A stretch of DNA of 64,000 nucleotides from HK1 sp965215295 (GTDB lineage Bacteria > Pseudomonadota > Gammaproteobacteria > HK1): assembly GCA_965215295.1 (NCBI GenBank), contig OZ244045.1, forward strand, positions 992,001-1,056,000. Direction: 5' to 3'. The notes below the pieces were generated by a model that searched no databases, was not told the origin of the DNA, and saw nothing but the letters and a program-made list of their open reading frames with translations. The first letter of the stretch is position 1, and every line of letters begins with the position of its first letter. Made by a program: the position numbers and the translations under genes. Shown one piece after another: positions 1-8,665 of the stretch.

Positions 1-3
1 GGG

Positions 4-516
4 ATGCCGTCGGAGCCCGAGACCTCGCGCGCCGATTCCGAAGCGGTGCCGAGCACGGGGACGTCCACAGCCGAGCCTCGCCGAGCCGAGCCGGTGCGGA
101 AGCCTGGCGCGGAGCCGGCATTGCGCTTCGTGGCGCTCGGCTGGCACCGTCCACAGACCGGCGAGGAGGCGCTGGCGCGCTTCACCGCGCTCGGCGCGCC
201 TCCGGACTTCAAGCGGGACACGGGCTCGCTGTTCGTGCCCCGGACCGACCACGTCTTCGTGCTGAAGCCGCGCGAGCGAGTGCCGGGCTTCGACTGCGAT
301 CCGGGGGCGGGGCGGCTTGCGATCGAATTCGTCTTCGGCCCGGACGGTCCGGTCATCTTCGATCCGGCTCCGGGTGGGGAGTACTGCCGGATGGGCATCG
401 GCATCGCGCTGGAGGTCGGCGGCATCCTGGAGATGCGGCGCATGGACTGGGGGGACGTGCGGTTCCCGAGCGGGACGGTTCGCATCACGCACGAGGGGCT
501 GGAGTACATCAGGTAG
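4..516 (+). CDS. hypothetical protein
   Basis: This 170-residue protein is not recognised. The first ~40 residues are rich in Ser, Thr, Pro, Glu and Ala and look disordered. From about residue 40 onward the composition is that of a compact soluble domain, with motifs such as GWHRP and FDPAPGGEY. No signal peptide or membrane segment is visible. The ATG lies three bases from the window edge, so the real start could be outside the window. It runs convergently toward the transsulfuration gene, and a strong hairpin lies between them. No function is proposed. Confidence 0.55.
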   Translation: MPSEPETSRADSEAVPSTGTSTAEPRRAEPVRKPGAEPALRFVALGWHRPQTGEEALARFTALGAPPDFKRDTGSLFVPRTDHVFVLKPRERVPGFDCDPGAGRLAIEFVFGPDGPVIFDPAPGGEYCRMGIGIALEVGGILEMRRMDWGDVRFPSGTVRITHEGLEYIR

Positions 517-647
517 GCCGGTTCGAACCCCTCGACGAATCCCCCCATCTCGTCGATTCGAAGCCGCGGGCCGCTCCCCCGCCCCGGTGCCCGCCGCCGG
601 TCGCCGGTGGGGTCCGGACCACCGGCCCGCTCGTCCCGCCGCTTCGA

Positions 648-684
648 GGCCGTGTGGGCCGGCCGCCGGCTGGCCCACACGGCC
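648..684 (-). terminator. long hairpin at 3' end of transsulfuration gene
   Basis: A perfect 13-base inverted repeat (648-660 with 672-684) continues inward through a G-T wobble and three further pairs to a three-base loop, so almost the whole 37 bp is one palindrome. It starts six bases past the stop of the minus-strand gene and separates two convergent genes. There is no T-run, so factor-independent termination is likely but not certain. An mRNA 3'-end stabiliser is the alternative. Confidence 0.5.
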
Positions 685-689
685 GGGAC

Positions 690-1832
690 TCAGGCCGTCT
701 CCAGCGCCCGTTCCAGGTCCGCGATGATGTCGTCGACGTCCTCGATGCCGACCGACAGTCGAACCAGGCCGTCGGTGAGGCCCCGCGCGCGGCGCTCTTC
801 GACCGGAACGTCCACATGGGTCATCGTCGCCGGGTGGGTGATCATCGTCTCCACCGCCCCGAGGCTCTCGGCGAGCCCGGCGAGCTCCACCGCGTTCATC
901 ACCGCGCGTCCGGCCTCGGCGCCGCCCTCGAGCTCGAACGTCATCATCCCGCTGAAACCGGCCATCTGCGCGCTCGCGAGCCCGTGCTGGGGGTGGGAGG
1001 CGAGGCCGGGGTAGGTGACGCGCTCGACCTTGCGGTGTCCCTCGAGGAACTCCGCCACCGCCCGGGCGTTCTCCGAATGGCGCGCCATGCGCAGATGGAG
1101 CGTCTTCACCCCGAGCAGGGTGAGCCAGCAGTCGAAGGGGCTCGGCACCGCGCCGATCGTCTTCTGGATGAACTTGAACCGGTCGAAGACGTCCTCCCGA
1201 TCGGTGATCAGGACCCCGCCGATGATCTGGTTGTGGCCGCTCAGGTACTTCGTGGTGCTGTGCATGACGATGTCCGCGCCGAGCTCCAGCGGGCGCAGGT
1301 ACACGGGGGTCGCGAACGTCGAGTCGACCGCGAGGTAGAGCCCAGCCTCTTTCGCGATGGCCGACATCGCCTCCACGTCGGTGATCTTCAGCAACGGGTT
1401 CGAGGGCGTCTCGATCCAGAGCATCTTCGTCTCCGGCCGGATCGCCTGGCGCACCGTCTCCGGCCGCGCGGTGTCGACGTACGTGAACCCGAGGCCGTGA
1501 CTCGCGAGCACGTTGTTGAAGTGCCGGGACACGCCGCCGTAGACGTCGTCCGAACACACCACGTGATCGCCCGCCTGCAGCAGCTTCAGCGCGCCGTCCA
1601 CCGCGGCCATGCCGCTTGCGAACATCACCCCGTAACGGCCACTGTCGAGCGCGGCGAGATTCTCCTCGAGCACCTGGCGGGTCGGATTCGAGGAGCGGGT
1701 GTAGTCGAAGCCCTTGTCGCGCCCGACCTCGTCGAGCACGTAGGTCGCGGTCTGGTGGATCGGAGGGAGGATCGAGCCGGTGGTCGGGTCCGGACGAATG
1801 CCGGCGTGCACTACCTTCGTGTCGAATTTCAT
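690..1832 (-). CDS. transsulfuration enzyme (cystathionine gamma-synthase/lyase family)
   Basis: PLP-dependent Cys/Met metabolism enzyme of 380 residues, the usual family length. The PLP lysine is K195 in HSTTKYLSGH. The cofactor phosphate region FASGMAAV (71-78) and the YTRSSNPT substrate loop (44-51) are present. Such enzymes interconvert homoserine esters, cystathionine, cysteine and homocysteine by beta/gamma elimination or replacement in the cytoplasm. Sequence alone does not separate MetB-type synthase from gamma-lyase activity, so no symbol is given. It lies 28 bp upstream-to-downstream from the dehydrogenase gene on the same strand, and may share its transcript. Confidence 0.93.
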   Translation of the reverse strand: MKFDTKVVHAGIRPDPTTGSILPPIHQTATYVLDEVGRDKGFDYTRSSNPTRQVLEENLAALDSGRYGVMFASGMAAVDGALKLLQAGDHVVCSDDVYGGVSRHFNNVLASHGLGFTYVDTARPETVRQAIRPETKMLWIETPSNPLLKITDVEAMSAIAKEAGLYLAVDSTFATPVYLRPLELGADIVMHSTTKYLSGHNQIIGGVLITDREDVFDRFKFIQKTIGAVPSPFDCWLTLLGVKTLHLRMARHSENARAVAEFLEGHRKVERVTYPGLASHPQHGLASAQMAGFSGMMTFELEGGAEAGRAVMNAVELAGLAESLGAVETMITHPATMTHVDVPVEERRARGLTDGLVRLSVGIEDVDDIIADLERALETA

Positions 1833-1860
1833 TGGTTTCCCCTGCCGACGGACTCGTCGG

Positions 1861-2754
1861 CTACGGTTCGGTGAGCAGCCGCATCAGGCTCGAAGTGTCC
1901 CAGCGCCCGCCGCCGCGGGCCTGCACCCGCGCGTAGAACTCGTTGACGAGCGCGGTCAACGGCAGGAGTGCGCCGACCCGGTGTCCCTGCGCGAGGCAGA
2001 TGTCCAGATCCTTGCGCATCCAGTCGACCGCGAACCCGAAGTCGAACTCGTCGTCCACCATCGTCGCCCCGCGGTTCTCCATCTGCCAGGACTGCGCGGC
2101 GCCCTTCGAGATGACGTCGAGCACGAGCCTGGCGTCGAGACCGGAGCGTCGTGCGAGGTTCAGCGCTTCGGAAAGCCCCTGCACCACGCCGGCGATGCAG
2201 ATCTGGTTGGCCATCTTGGTGAGCTGGCCGGAGCCGACCGGGCCGAGCAGGGTGACGGCGCGGGCGTACGCGTCGATGACGTCCCGGCAGCGATCGAATA
2301 CCGCCGGGTCGCCTCCCGCCATGACCGTGAGCACTCCGTTCACGGCGCCGGCCTCGCCGCCCGACACCGGCGCATCCAGGAATCCGATGCCGTGCCGCGC
2401 CGCCGCCGCCGCAAGCTCCCGGGCGACGTCGGCCGAGGCGGTGGTGTGGTCGACGAAGACGGCGCCGGCGTCCATCCCTTCGAAAGCCCCGTCCGCGCCG
2501 ACCGTCACCGAGCGCACGTCGTCGTCGTTGCCGACGCAGGCGAACACGATCTCGTTTCCGGCCGCGGCCGTGGCCGGGGTCGTCGCCCGTTTCCCGTCGA
2601 ACTCGCCGGTCCACCGTGCGGCCTTCGCCCCGGTCCGGTTGTAGACGGTGACGGCATGGCCCGCCTTCGCAAGATGCCCGGCCATGTGGTAGCCCATGAC
2701 CCCGAGGCCGATGAATGCGACCTTCCTCGACGCGCCGCCGGCTGAATCGTTCAT
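1861..2754 (-). CDS. NAD(P)-dependent beta-hydroxyacid dehydrogenase (3-hydroxyisobutyrate dehydrogenase family)
   Basis: A 297-residue protein with the N-terminal Rossmann motif GLGVMG (16-21), the substrate-binding segment DAPVSGG (127-133), and the catalytic lysine K180 in GQLTKMANQ. These are the signature blocks of the 3-hydroxyisobutyrate/tartronate-semialdehyde/succinic-semialdehyde reductase family. It oxidises a beta-hydroxyacid or reduces the matching semialdehyde in the cytoplasm; the substrate cannot be told from sequence. It precedes the transsulfuration gene on the same strand by 28 bp. Confidence 0.92.
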   Translation of the reverse strand: MNDSAGGASRKVAFIGLGVMGYHMAGHLAKAGHAVTVYNRTGAKAARWTGEFDGKRATTPATAAAGNEIVFACVGNDDDVRSVTVGADGAFEGMDAGAVFVDHTTASADVARELAAAAARHGIGFLDAPVSGGEAGAVNGVLTVMAGGDPAVFDRCRDVIDAYARAVTLLGPVGSGQLTKMANQICIAGVVQGLSEALNLARRSGLDARLVLDVISKGAAQSWQMENRGATMVDDEFDFGFAVDWMRKDLDICLAQGHRVGALLPLTALVNEFYARVQARGGGRWDTSSLMRLLTEP

Positions 2755-3055
2755 GCTCGACCCTCGATACGATGCCCGGGGCTCTCCGCCCGGGCGGACG
2801 CGGATTATCAGGGCCGGCCCGGACCCGGTTCAAGGAGCGGGCCGGCCGGAACCCGACGATCTCGCGCCCACGGGTCCCCACCCGCACCGGAACGACGCTC
2901 TGCAGGGAGTACGACGCGGCGCTCGCGAGCACAGGTCGCCGCCCGCACCGGACGACGCGGCGCGGGCGAAGCCGCCCACCGGAGGGGAGAGCGCGTGGAA
3001 ACGGAAGGCCGGCGGAGGGGGAGTTCGTGGACGTGCGGTGGGCGGACCCCGGTCC
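2755..3055. other. intergenic region, no gene seen
   Basis: About 300 bp between two minus-strand genes. It holds two hairpin-forming inverted repeats: GCCCGGG-type arms at about 2774-2795, and the nine-base arms 2812-2820 with 2839-2847 around an 18-base loop. Either could end the DUF2058 transcript. No supported coding frame was found. Confidence 0.4.
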
Positions 3056-3649
3056 TCACCACAGCAGCCCGTCGGGGACCTCGTACCCTTCGTACCCCTC
3101 CTCCACCTCGTCCGCCCCGTCGTCACCGGCCGCGATGAACACGAACACCTCCTCCCGCAGCTCCCGCACCCGCTCCCCGGCCGGACGCGGCACGAGGTGG
3201 TGGCGGCCGCCGAAACCGACGATCGCAAGCTCGCCGGCCGCGAGCCGGCGGCGCTGATCCTCGCTCACGTAGAGCCGCTTGACCCGATCGCCGCGAGCGA
3301 AGTGGAACGGGATTTCGGTCTCCGCCTCGACCTTCTCCCCATCGGTGTCGAGGATTCGCCGGATCCGGAGGTTGAGCTGCTTGACCCGTGCCTCCGGATC
3401 GAGGCTCGGGAGGCATGGATCGGGAGCATGGGCGGCACGGGGCGGGGGTGGCGCCGGCGCCGGACCCGAAGGGCGTTGCTTCGATGCGTCCCGAGGCCGG
3501 CGCTTCATGTTGGGCTTCGCCGTCGCCCGCTTCCCCGCCTTGCTTCCCGCCAGCTTCGGGGGCGGCCGGCCGGCCCGCTCGGCGCGCGCCGCCTGCTCGC
3601 TGGTCACGAGCCCCGCTCTCAGCAGCTCGTCGCGAAGCGACCTGGCCAT
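3056..3649 (-). CDS. DUF2058 family protein
   Basis: A 197-residue basic protein. The N-terminus (MARSLRDELLRAGLVT) and the central segment with QLNLRIRRILD match the gammaproteobacterial DUF2058 (YaiL-type) nuclear/nucleoid-like family. The family is described as conserved, with no settled biochemical role. Residues ~25-80 are Lys/Arg/Pro-rich, which suits nucleic-acid contact, and the C-terminal half (FHFARGDRVKRLYV, GFGGRHHLVP) is the conserved globular part. The C-terminus is unusually acidic (DEVEEGYEGYE). It is divergent from the flavodoxin-like gene. Confidence 0.85.
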   Translation of the reverse strand: MARSLRDELLRAGLVTSEQAARAERAGRPPPKLAGSKAGKRATAKPNMKRRPRDASKQRPSGPAPAPPPPRAAHAPDPCLPSLDPEARVKQLNLRIRRILDTDGEKVEAETEIPFHFARGDRVKRLYVSEDQRRRLAAGELAIVGFGGRHHLVPRPAGERVRELREEVFVFIAAGDDGADEVEEGYEGYEVPDGLLW

Positions 3650-3735
3650 CGACCCCTCCGGAATCCCGCGCGATCGACCGTGGTGGTGAGGATCATGCGA
3701 TCGATGGCTGCTACAGTACCCGCGCGTGCTCCCGG

Positions 3736-4209
3736 ATGCTACGCGGCTTGAAGCACCTCCTGATCGTCTACCACTCGCAGTCCGGCAAGACCGCCGCGAT
3801 GGCGCACGCCGTCCGGCGGGGCGCGACGCATCCCGACATCGAATCCGTCGACGTCCGCATGCGCATGGCCGCCGACGCCGGACCCCGCGACCTGTTGTGG
3901 TGCGACGCGGTGATCTTCGCGACCCCGGAGAACTTCGGCTACATGGCCGGGGCGATGAAGGACTTCTTCGATCGCACCTTCTATCCGTGCCAGGGACGCA
4001 TCGAAGGGAAGCCCTGCGCGGTGGTGGTGGGCGCCGGCAACGACGGCAGCGGCGCGCTCGACGCGCTGCGGCGCATCGTGCGCGGGTTTCCGCTCAACGA
4101 GACGCAGGCGCCGATCGTCTGCAGCGGACCGCTCGACGCGGAGGTCGTCGCTCGCTGCGAAACACTCGGGGCGACGATGGCGGCGGGCCTCGAGATCGGC
4201 GTGTTCTGA
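3736..4209 (+). CDS. flavodoxin-like FMN-dependent protein
   Basis: A 158-residue protein with a flavodoxin fold. The N-terminal strand HLLIVYHSQSGKTAAMAHA carries the FMN-phosphate loop (SQSGKT). FATPENFGYMAGAMKDFFDRT is the second FMN-contacting loop, typical of NAD(P)H-dependent FMN reductase/flavodoxin families. The ATG at 3736 (MLRGLKHLL) is chosen because it places the first beta strand next to the start; the longer upstream frame is non-homologous. It probably handles FMN-dependent redox chemistry in the cytoplasm. The next gene, a small membrane protein, follows 62 bp later on the same strand. Confidence 0.85.
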   Translation: MLRGLKHLLIVYHSQSGKTAAMAHAVRRGATHPDIESVDVRMRMAADAGPRDLLWCDAVIFATPENFGYMAGAMKDFFDRTFYPCQGRIEGKPCAVVVGAGNDGSGALDALRRIVRGFPLNETQAPIVCSGPLDAEVVARCETLGATMAAGLEIGVF

Positions 4210-4271
4210 GCGGTATCGACCGCGGCCGCACGCAGGTATCGTTCGTCTTCCCCTCGCGCGACGGGACTGCA

Positions 4272-4610
4272 ATGAACCGCCTTCGACTGCTGGTGGACAC
4301 GTTCGGCGCACTGCGCGTGTTGCTCGTGATCACCGTCGTTGCGCTCATCGTCGTGGCGCCCTTCGCCGACGGCCCGGTCCACTCGACGGGCTGGCCGCTG
4401 GTGCGCGGCGTCATCGCGCCGACACTGTTCGTGATCATGGTGTTCGTCCTGCCCCTCGACATCACGATGACCTTGGTGTTCATGTCCGGCCGGCAGGGTG
4501 CGGAGCGCCGCCGGCTGCGGCTCGTCGCCCGGACCGAGGCGGTGCTGCTCGCCGGAATGATCGCCGTGTGGATGCCGCTCGTGCTGCGGCTGTTGCGGAC
4601 CCTCGACTGA
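4272..4610 (+). CDS. small integral membrane protein
   Basis: A 112-residue protein with three clear hydrophobic helices at about residues 15-34 (VLLVITVVALIVVAPF), 44-65 (GVIAPTLFVIMVFVLPL) and 90-108 (AVLLAGMIAVWMPLVLRLL). A basic loop, RQGAERRRLRL, lies between the second and third. The family is not recognised. The start codon follows the flavodoxin-like gene, so the two may be co-transcribed. A membrane partner for a flavoprotein is possible but is only inference. Confidence 0.7.
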   Translation: MNRLRLLVDTFGALRVLLVITVVALIVVAPFADGPVHSTGWPLVRGVIAPTLFVIMVFVLPLDITMTLVFMSGRQGAERRRLRLVARTEAVLLAGMIAVWMPLVLRLLRTLD

Positions 4611-4662
4611 CTCGGCGCGAAGGGGCTCGATCCCGGACTGCGCGCACCGGGTCCGCGCGCGG

Positions 4663-5751
4663 TTACGGGGCTCCCCCCGGCTCCACCCGGCCCTGCGGTT
4701 CCACCCGGCCGCGGTACGCGGGAGGATGGAGGATGTCGTCGAACACCTCCCAGTCGACGCGGGTTCCGGCAATCCGGAACACCGCGGTCGCAAGTGTCCA
4801 GCCGGGGTCCCCGGCGTCCTTCTCGCGGCGACGGATCGGCAGCCGCGCGCCCACGTCCCCGAGCACGCACAACGGATCGCCGCCGTCGGCCGCACCGCTC
4901 GCGACGAGTGCGTCGGCCCGCGTCTGGCGGCTGTGCGACGACGGATCGATCGCTTGCGGGGGACGGGCGAAACGTTCGTGGACCGGATGGTTCGCATGCG
5001 CGTGCGGACCGTCCACCTCCATCACCGCGCATCCGCCCGCGGTCGCTTCGACCGACAGGAGACGCCGGTCGCCGGCCCGCCCGAGACTGTGGTGGGAGCC
5101 GCCCGCGCGCACGGTATCGCGTATGCGGGACACCGCATCGTCGATCCCTTCGCAGTCGAGCACCGCCCTGCACACCAAGTGGCGCGGCACTCCGGCCGCG
5201 TGGCCGGCCGGACCGAGGTCGTCGACGGCCTGGACCAGTCCGGCCCGATTGACTGCAAAGGCGTGTCCGGGGAGCAGGCCGGGGGTGTACAGGCCCACGA
5301 AGCCGGGCGCATCGTCGGGCCGCACGTCGACGATGCAGCAATGGCCGTGGAGCGCCGGTTCATCGTCTTCGTTGTGGGCGATGACGGCCGGAGCCGGTCC
5401 GCGTTGCGGGATCGCCACCGTGGTGCCGCCGGCGGCGTTCGCGGGGCGCACCCGGTCTCCGGTCCCGGGAAGATCGCCACGGCAGTTCCACAGGAACGCG
5501 GTGTCGAAGGCGATCCCGGCGCCGTCCGCAATCCCCTCGATCTCGCGCACGTACCGCGGCCAGGCGCCCCGGGCCGCGGCTTCGAGCGCGCGGACGCGAT
5601 CGGAGCCCCGCCACTCGCGCGCCAATGCCCGGAACCGGGCGGTGGCGGGAACGATCTCCCGCAACGCGCGCGCGGACGCCTCCCCGAGCGCACGGCCGAT
5701 GGCGTAGGCGTCGCCACCCGCGGCCACGGTGCGGAAAACCGCGCTCGTCAC
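4663..5751 (-). CDS. C45-type peptidase / acyl-CoA:6-APA acyltransferase-like protein
   Basis: About 362 residues from a GTG start whose GTGA overlaps the stop of the upstream kinase gene by four bases, implying translational coupling. The protein has the hallmarks of the Ntn-hydrolase acyltransferase/C45 family: an N-terminal helical block with AIGRALGEA, REIEGIADGAG, and FLWNCRGDLPG with the candidate nucleophile Cys, then AHNEDDE and GVPRHLV. Family members cleave or transfer acyl groups on peptides or beta-lactam precursors after autocatalytic processing. No signal peptide is visible. The substrate is unknown. An alternative ATG further upstream would lie inside the kinase gene. Confidence 0.82.
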   Translation of the reverse strand: MTSAVFRTVAAGGDAYAIGRALGEASARALREIVPATARFRALAREWRGSDRVRALEAAARGAWPRYVREIEGIADGAGIAFDTAFLWNCRGDLPGTGDRVRPANAAGGTTVAIPQRGPAPAVIAHNEDDEPALHGHCCIVDVRPDDAPGFVGLYTPGLLPGHAFAVNRAGLVQAVDDLGPAGHAAGVPRHLVCRAVLDCEGIDDAVSRIRDTVRAGGSHHSLGRAGDRRLLSVEATAGGCAVMEVDGPHAHANHPVHERFARPPQAIDPSSHSRQTRADALVASGAADGGDPLCVLGDVGARLPIRRREKDAGDPGWTLATAVFRIAGTRVDWEVFDDILHPPAYRGRVEPQGRVEPGGAP

Positions 5752-8009
5752 CGATCGGCGTTCTCGTCGATCCGGGCCCGGAGCGCCTGCGCGAGCGCGA
5801 GCTCCTGGGCGGAGTCCCCTTCGTCGAACCATTGCAGGGAAGCATCGATCATGTCGCGGGCGTCGTCGGTCCTCCCGCCGCGCGCCCACAAGGGGGCGAG
5901 GTCCAGCACCACGCGCAGCTCGAGCATGCGTGCGGTCTGGTAGCGCGCGACCTCGTGGGCGCGCACCAGCAGGTCCTCCGCCTCCGGCTCCAGCTCGGCG
6001 GATTGGGCGAGGAGGAGCGCCGCCCGGATCCGGAACAGCTCCGAAACATGCTCCTGCGCATGCCCGTGCTCGTTGCCCAGGGCGAGCGCCTCGTCGACCG
6101 CTTCGAGGCCGCGCTGCACCTGGGCGCCGGCCAGGCAAAGGCGTCCGAGGGTGAGCAGCGCATAGCTCCGGCCCCCGTCCGCGCCGACGTTGCGCAACCC
6201 GTTCAAACCGTCCTGGACACGTACGATGCCTTCGTCGAGGTCCCCGTTCGCAGCGGTCACGAGTCCGTCGAGGACCATGCCCCACGGCAGCCACTGGGCG
6301 AGCGCGTGGCCGCTCGCGACCCGCACGAGTTGCTCGACCGCGTCGCGCGCACCCGGCCAGTCCCGGCGTTCGGCGCGTATCCGCGCCGCCTCGGCGTGAA
6401 CGAACGCATCGCTCGGGGGGTGTTCGATTCGGCCGGCCAGCGCCAGCGCCTCGGACAGCCGCTGCTCGCTCAGCCGCAACTGCCCGAGCGTCCAGGAGTT
6501 GGACGCGAGACAGGCAAGCGAGACGACGCCCGCGTCGTAGGCGCCGTTGACCGCGCCCGTACCGGGTTCGAGCGGCTCGTGCCGCTCGATCACCATGTCG
6601 AGATGGGTGCCTCCCGCCGCGCGGTCGCCCAGCATGCTGAGCGCCAGGCCGGCGACGCGGTGGGCTTCGACGAACAGCGGTGTGGTCTCGCGCTCCCGCG
6701 CCGAGGCGAGCAGCTCCCGGGCAACCTCGAGGGCGCCGTCGCATTCACCCCGAGCCAGCGCGACCGCGGCCGCGAGTCCCAGCGCCGGCAGCCGGGCATC
6801 GTCGTCCCCCTCCCATCCCGCCAGCATCAGGGCCCGGGCGAGAGAGCGCTCGATCGCGGGATGGGCCGGCCCTTCGACGAGCAGCAGGGTGTGCACGAGG
6901 CCGACATGGATGGAGACTTCCGCCGCGGCGAGGGTGTCCGACGAGCTCACCGCCTCCAGGGCGGTCTCGAACCGCGCTCTTGCCCGCAGGTAGTGCGCGT
7001 CGCCGAGGGCCTCGCGGCCGTCCTGGAGGCAGGCTCGGACGTCGAGCGGATCGACCGTCACCGAGGCCACGCTCGCGCCGGTCTCGACGACCGAGGACTC
7101 GTCGATGAACATTTCACGGCCCGTGCCCGAGCGCTCGGCCTCCCCGCCGGTGGCGGTGCGGAGGAACGACCGCAGATCGTCGGCGAGCTCCCGCGCCGTC
7201 TCGTAGCGCTCGGCCCGGTCCTTCGCCATCGCGCGCAGGCAGATCCGCTCCAGGGCGTCGGGGACCTCCGCATCGACCCGCGAAGGCGGCTCGGGCCGGA
7301 CCTCCAGGATCTGGCGATAGAGCTTCTCCTTGTCGGTGGCGACGAACGGCAGGGTGCCGCAGAGCATGCGGTAGAGAACGACCCCGAGACTGTAGATGTC
7401 GCTGCGCGCGCCGATCGCGTGCCCCTTCCCGGCGATCTGCTCCGGCGACATGTAGCTGGGCGTGCCCGCCGCCCTTCCCGGGGTCAGCGCGCCGGCGTCG
7501 TCCTGGTTGAACGCCAGGCCGAAGTCGATCAGCACCGGACCGCCGTCATCGGTCAGGATGACGTTGGACGGCTTGACGTCGCGGTGGACGATCCCTTGCG
7601 CATGGGCGTGGGCGAGAGCGTCGGCGATGTCCGCGACGGTCTGCGCCGTTTCCCGGAAGTCCGGCCGGCGCTTCTTCAGGTGCGAAAGCAGGCTCTTGCC
7701 GGACAGCAGCGCCGAGACGATGTAGCGATGCTCACCCTCGACGCCCGCATCGAACACGGTGACGATGCGCGGATGCTGGAGCCGGGCGAGCTGGCGGGCT
7801 TCCTTGACGAACGCGGCGCGGCCCTCCGAGGAGTCGGTCCTGCCGATGTGCGCGACCTTGATCGCGACCGGCCGCTGGAGCTCGCCGTCGAACCCTTCGT
7901 AGACGGTGGCGAACCCCCCTCGTCCGATCGCGCGGCGAACGACGTAGCGGCCGAACCGGCGTGGTCTCGAACTCCTCGACGAACCCTCTTCCGGAGGCAC
8001 GGCGCTCAT
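5748..8009 (-). CDS. serine/threonine protein kinase with C-terminal TPR-like repeats
   Basis: A 753-residue protein. The eukaryotic-type kinase domain spans about residues 20-290: glycine loop IGRGGFATVYEG (28-39), VAIK with K51, catalytic loop HRDVKPSN (142-149), DFG (162-164) and an APE-like SPEQI. All key residues are intact. From ~320 to 750 it is alpha-helical, with tetratricopeptide-like repeats and Ala/Leu/Arg spacing. No membrane helix separates the two parts, so it should be cytoplasmic. It would phosphorylate partners docked on the TPR scaffold. The four-base overlap with the acyltransferase gene suggests that protein as a partner or substrate (inference). Confidence 0.93.
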   Translation of the reverse strand: MSAVPPEEGSSRSSRPRRFGRYVVRRAIGRGGFATVYEGFDGELQRPVAIKVAHIGRTDSSEGRAAFVKEARQLARLQHPRIVTVFDAGVEGEHRYIVSALLSGKSLLSHLKKRRPDFRETAQTVADIADALAHAHAQGIVHRDVKPSNVILTDDGGPVLIDFGLAFNQDDAGALTPGRAAGTPSYMSPEQIAGKGHAIGARSDIYSLGVVLYRMLCGTLPFVATDKEKLYRQILEVRPEPPSRVDAEVPDALERICLRAMAKDRAERYETARELADDLRSFLRTATGGEAERSGTGREMFIDESSVVETGASVASVTVDPLDVRACLQDGREALGDAHYLRARARFETALEAVSSSDTLAAAEVSIHVGLVHTLLLVEGPAHPAIERSLARALMLAGWEGDDDARLPALGLAAAVALARGECDGALEVARELLASARERETTPLFVEAHRVAGLALSMLGDRAAGGTHLDMVIERHEPLEPGTGAVNGAYDAGVVSLACLASNSWTLGQLRLSEQRLSEALALAGRIEHPPSDAFVHAEAARIRAERRDWPGARDAVEQLVRVASGHALAQWLPWGMVLDGLVTAANGDLDEGIVRVQDGLNGLRNVGADGGRSYALLTLGRLCLAGAQVQRGLEAVDEALALGNEHGHAQEHVSELFRIRAALLLAQSAELEPEAEDLLVRAHEVARYQTARMLELRVVLDLAPLWARGGRTDDARDMIDASLQWFDEGDSAQELALAQALRARIDENADR

Positions 8010-8024
8010 GGCTGCACGAGGCGC

Positions 8025-8477
8025 TCAGCAGGGCGGACGGCACGCGACCATCTGCGGCACGACCAGGGTCATGACCGTCTCCCCGCGATGGTTCCGGGCG
8101 GTGTAGCGCATCCGTACGACTCCGCGATCGGCCCTCGACCGCGACGGCTTCAGCCCGATCACCTCGACCTCGGCGTGCAGCGTGTCGCCGGGGCGTACCG
8201 GCGCCGTCCAGCGCAGGTCCTCCACCCCGGGCGCCCCGATCCCCGAGTCCCGTATCACCCCCAGCTCGAAGAACATTCGAAACGACAGCGCCAGGGTCTG
8301 GAAGCCGCTCGCGACGATTCCGCCGAAGGGGGTCCGGGCGGCCGCCTCCCGGTCGATGTGGAACCGCTGGGGATCGTAGCGGGTCGCGAAATCGATGATC
8401 GACGCCTCGGTGAGCGTCACGCCCTGCGACACGAACCGTTGCCCGACCTCGAAGTCCTCGAACCACTGGTTGCTCAC
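8025..8477 (-). CDS. MaoC-like (R)-hydratase
   Basis: A 150-residue hot-dog-fold protein starting at GTG (VSNQWFEDFEVGQRF). This is the typical MaoC beginning, and no ATG lies in a better place. The MaoC signature is present around ARYDPQRFHIDREAA and FGGIVASGFQTLAL, with the Asp/His catalytic pair in DPQRFHID. It hydrates trans-2-enoyl-CoA, or acts in a related CoA-thioester step, in the cytoplasm. It ends 15 bp before the kinase start on the same strand, so all three genes (MaoC, kinase, acyltransferase) may form one transcript. Confidence 0.9.
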   Translation of the reverse strand: MSNQWFEDFEVGQRFVSQGVTLTEASIIDFATRYDPQRFHIDREAAARTPFGGIVASGFQTLALSFRMFFELGVIRDSGIGAPGVEDLRWTAPVRPGDTLHAEVEVIGLKPSRSRADRGVVRMRYTARNHRGETVMTLVVPQMVACRPPC

Positions 8478-8583
8478 GGGGCTGTCTCCTGTGCGCTCCA
8501 GGAAGGGCCGCCGAACCAGCTCTTCCTTCCGGATCCTCCGGCCGGGTCCGGGCGCCGCACACTGTACATGAAGGGGCAATCCG

Positions 8584-8612
8584 CTTGAAAAATTCCGCCG
8601 CGCGCCAACCTG
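8584..8612 (+). promoter_or_regulatory. heat-shock (sigma-32-type) promoter candidate for hsp20
   Basis: CTTGAAA at 8584-8590 is a perfect sigma-32 -35 element. It is followed after 14 bp by CCAACCTG (8605-8612), a partial match to CCCCATNT. It sits about 55 bp before the hsp20 start and close to rpoH, which encodes the matching sigma factor. The weak -10 keeps confidence moderate. A 13-base odd palindrome, CGGCAAGTTGCCG (8623-8635), lies in the predicted leader. Confidence 0.5.
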
Positions 8613-8665
8613 TTCCGACAAGCGGCAAGTTGCCGACCCAGGACCAGACAATGGAGGAATGAACG

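Noticed and set aside
519..540. tRNA-like T-loop sequence GGTTCGAACCCC
   Set aside because: No acceptor, D or anticodon stem can be formed around it. Similar GGTTCGAACCC strings also occur inside glycosyltransferase genes.
5625..8588. 987-codon open frame on the plus strand opposite the kinase and MaoC genes
   Set aside because: It is an antisense shadow of strongly supported minus-strand genes; the protein is Arg/Asp/Gly-rich with no family resemblance. The same applies to other long frames at 10152-12923, 22566-24572 and 60885-63893.
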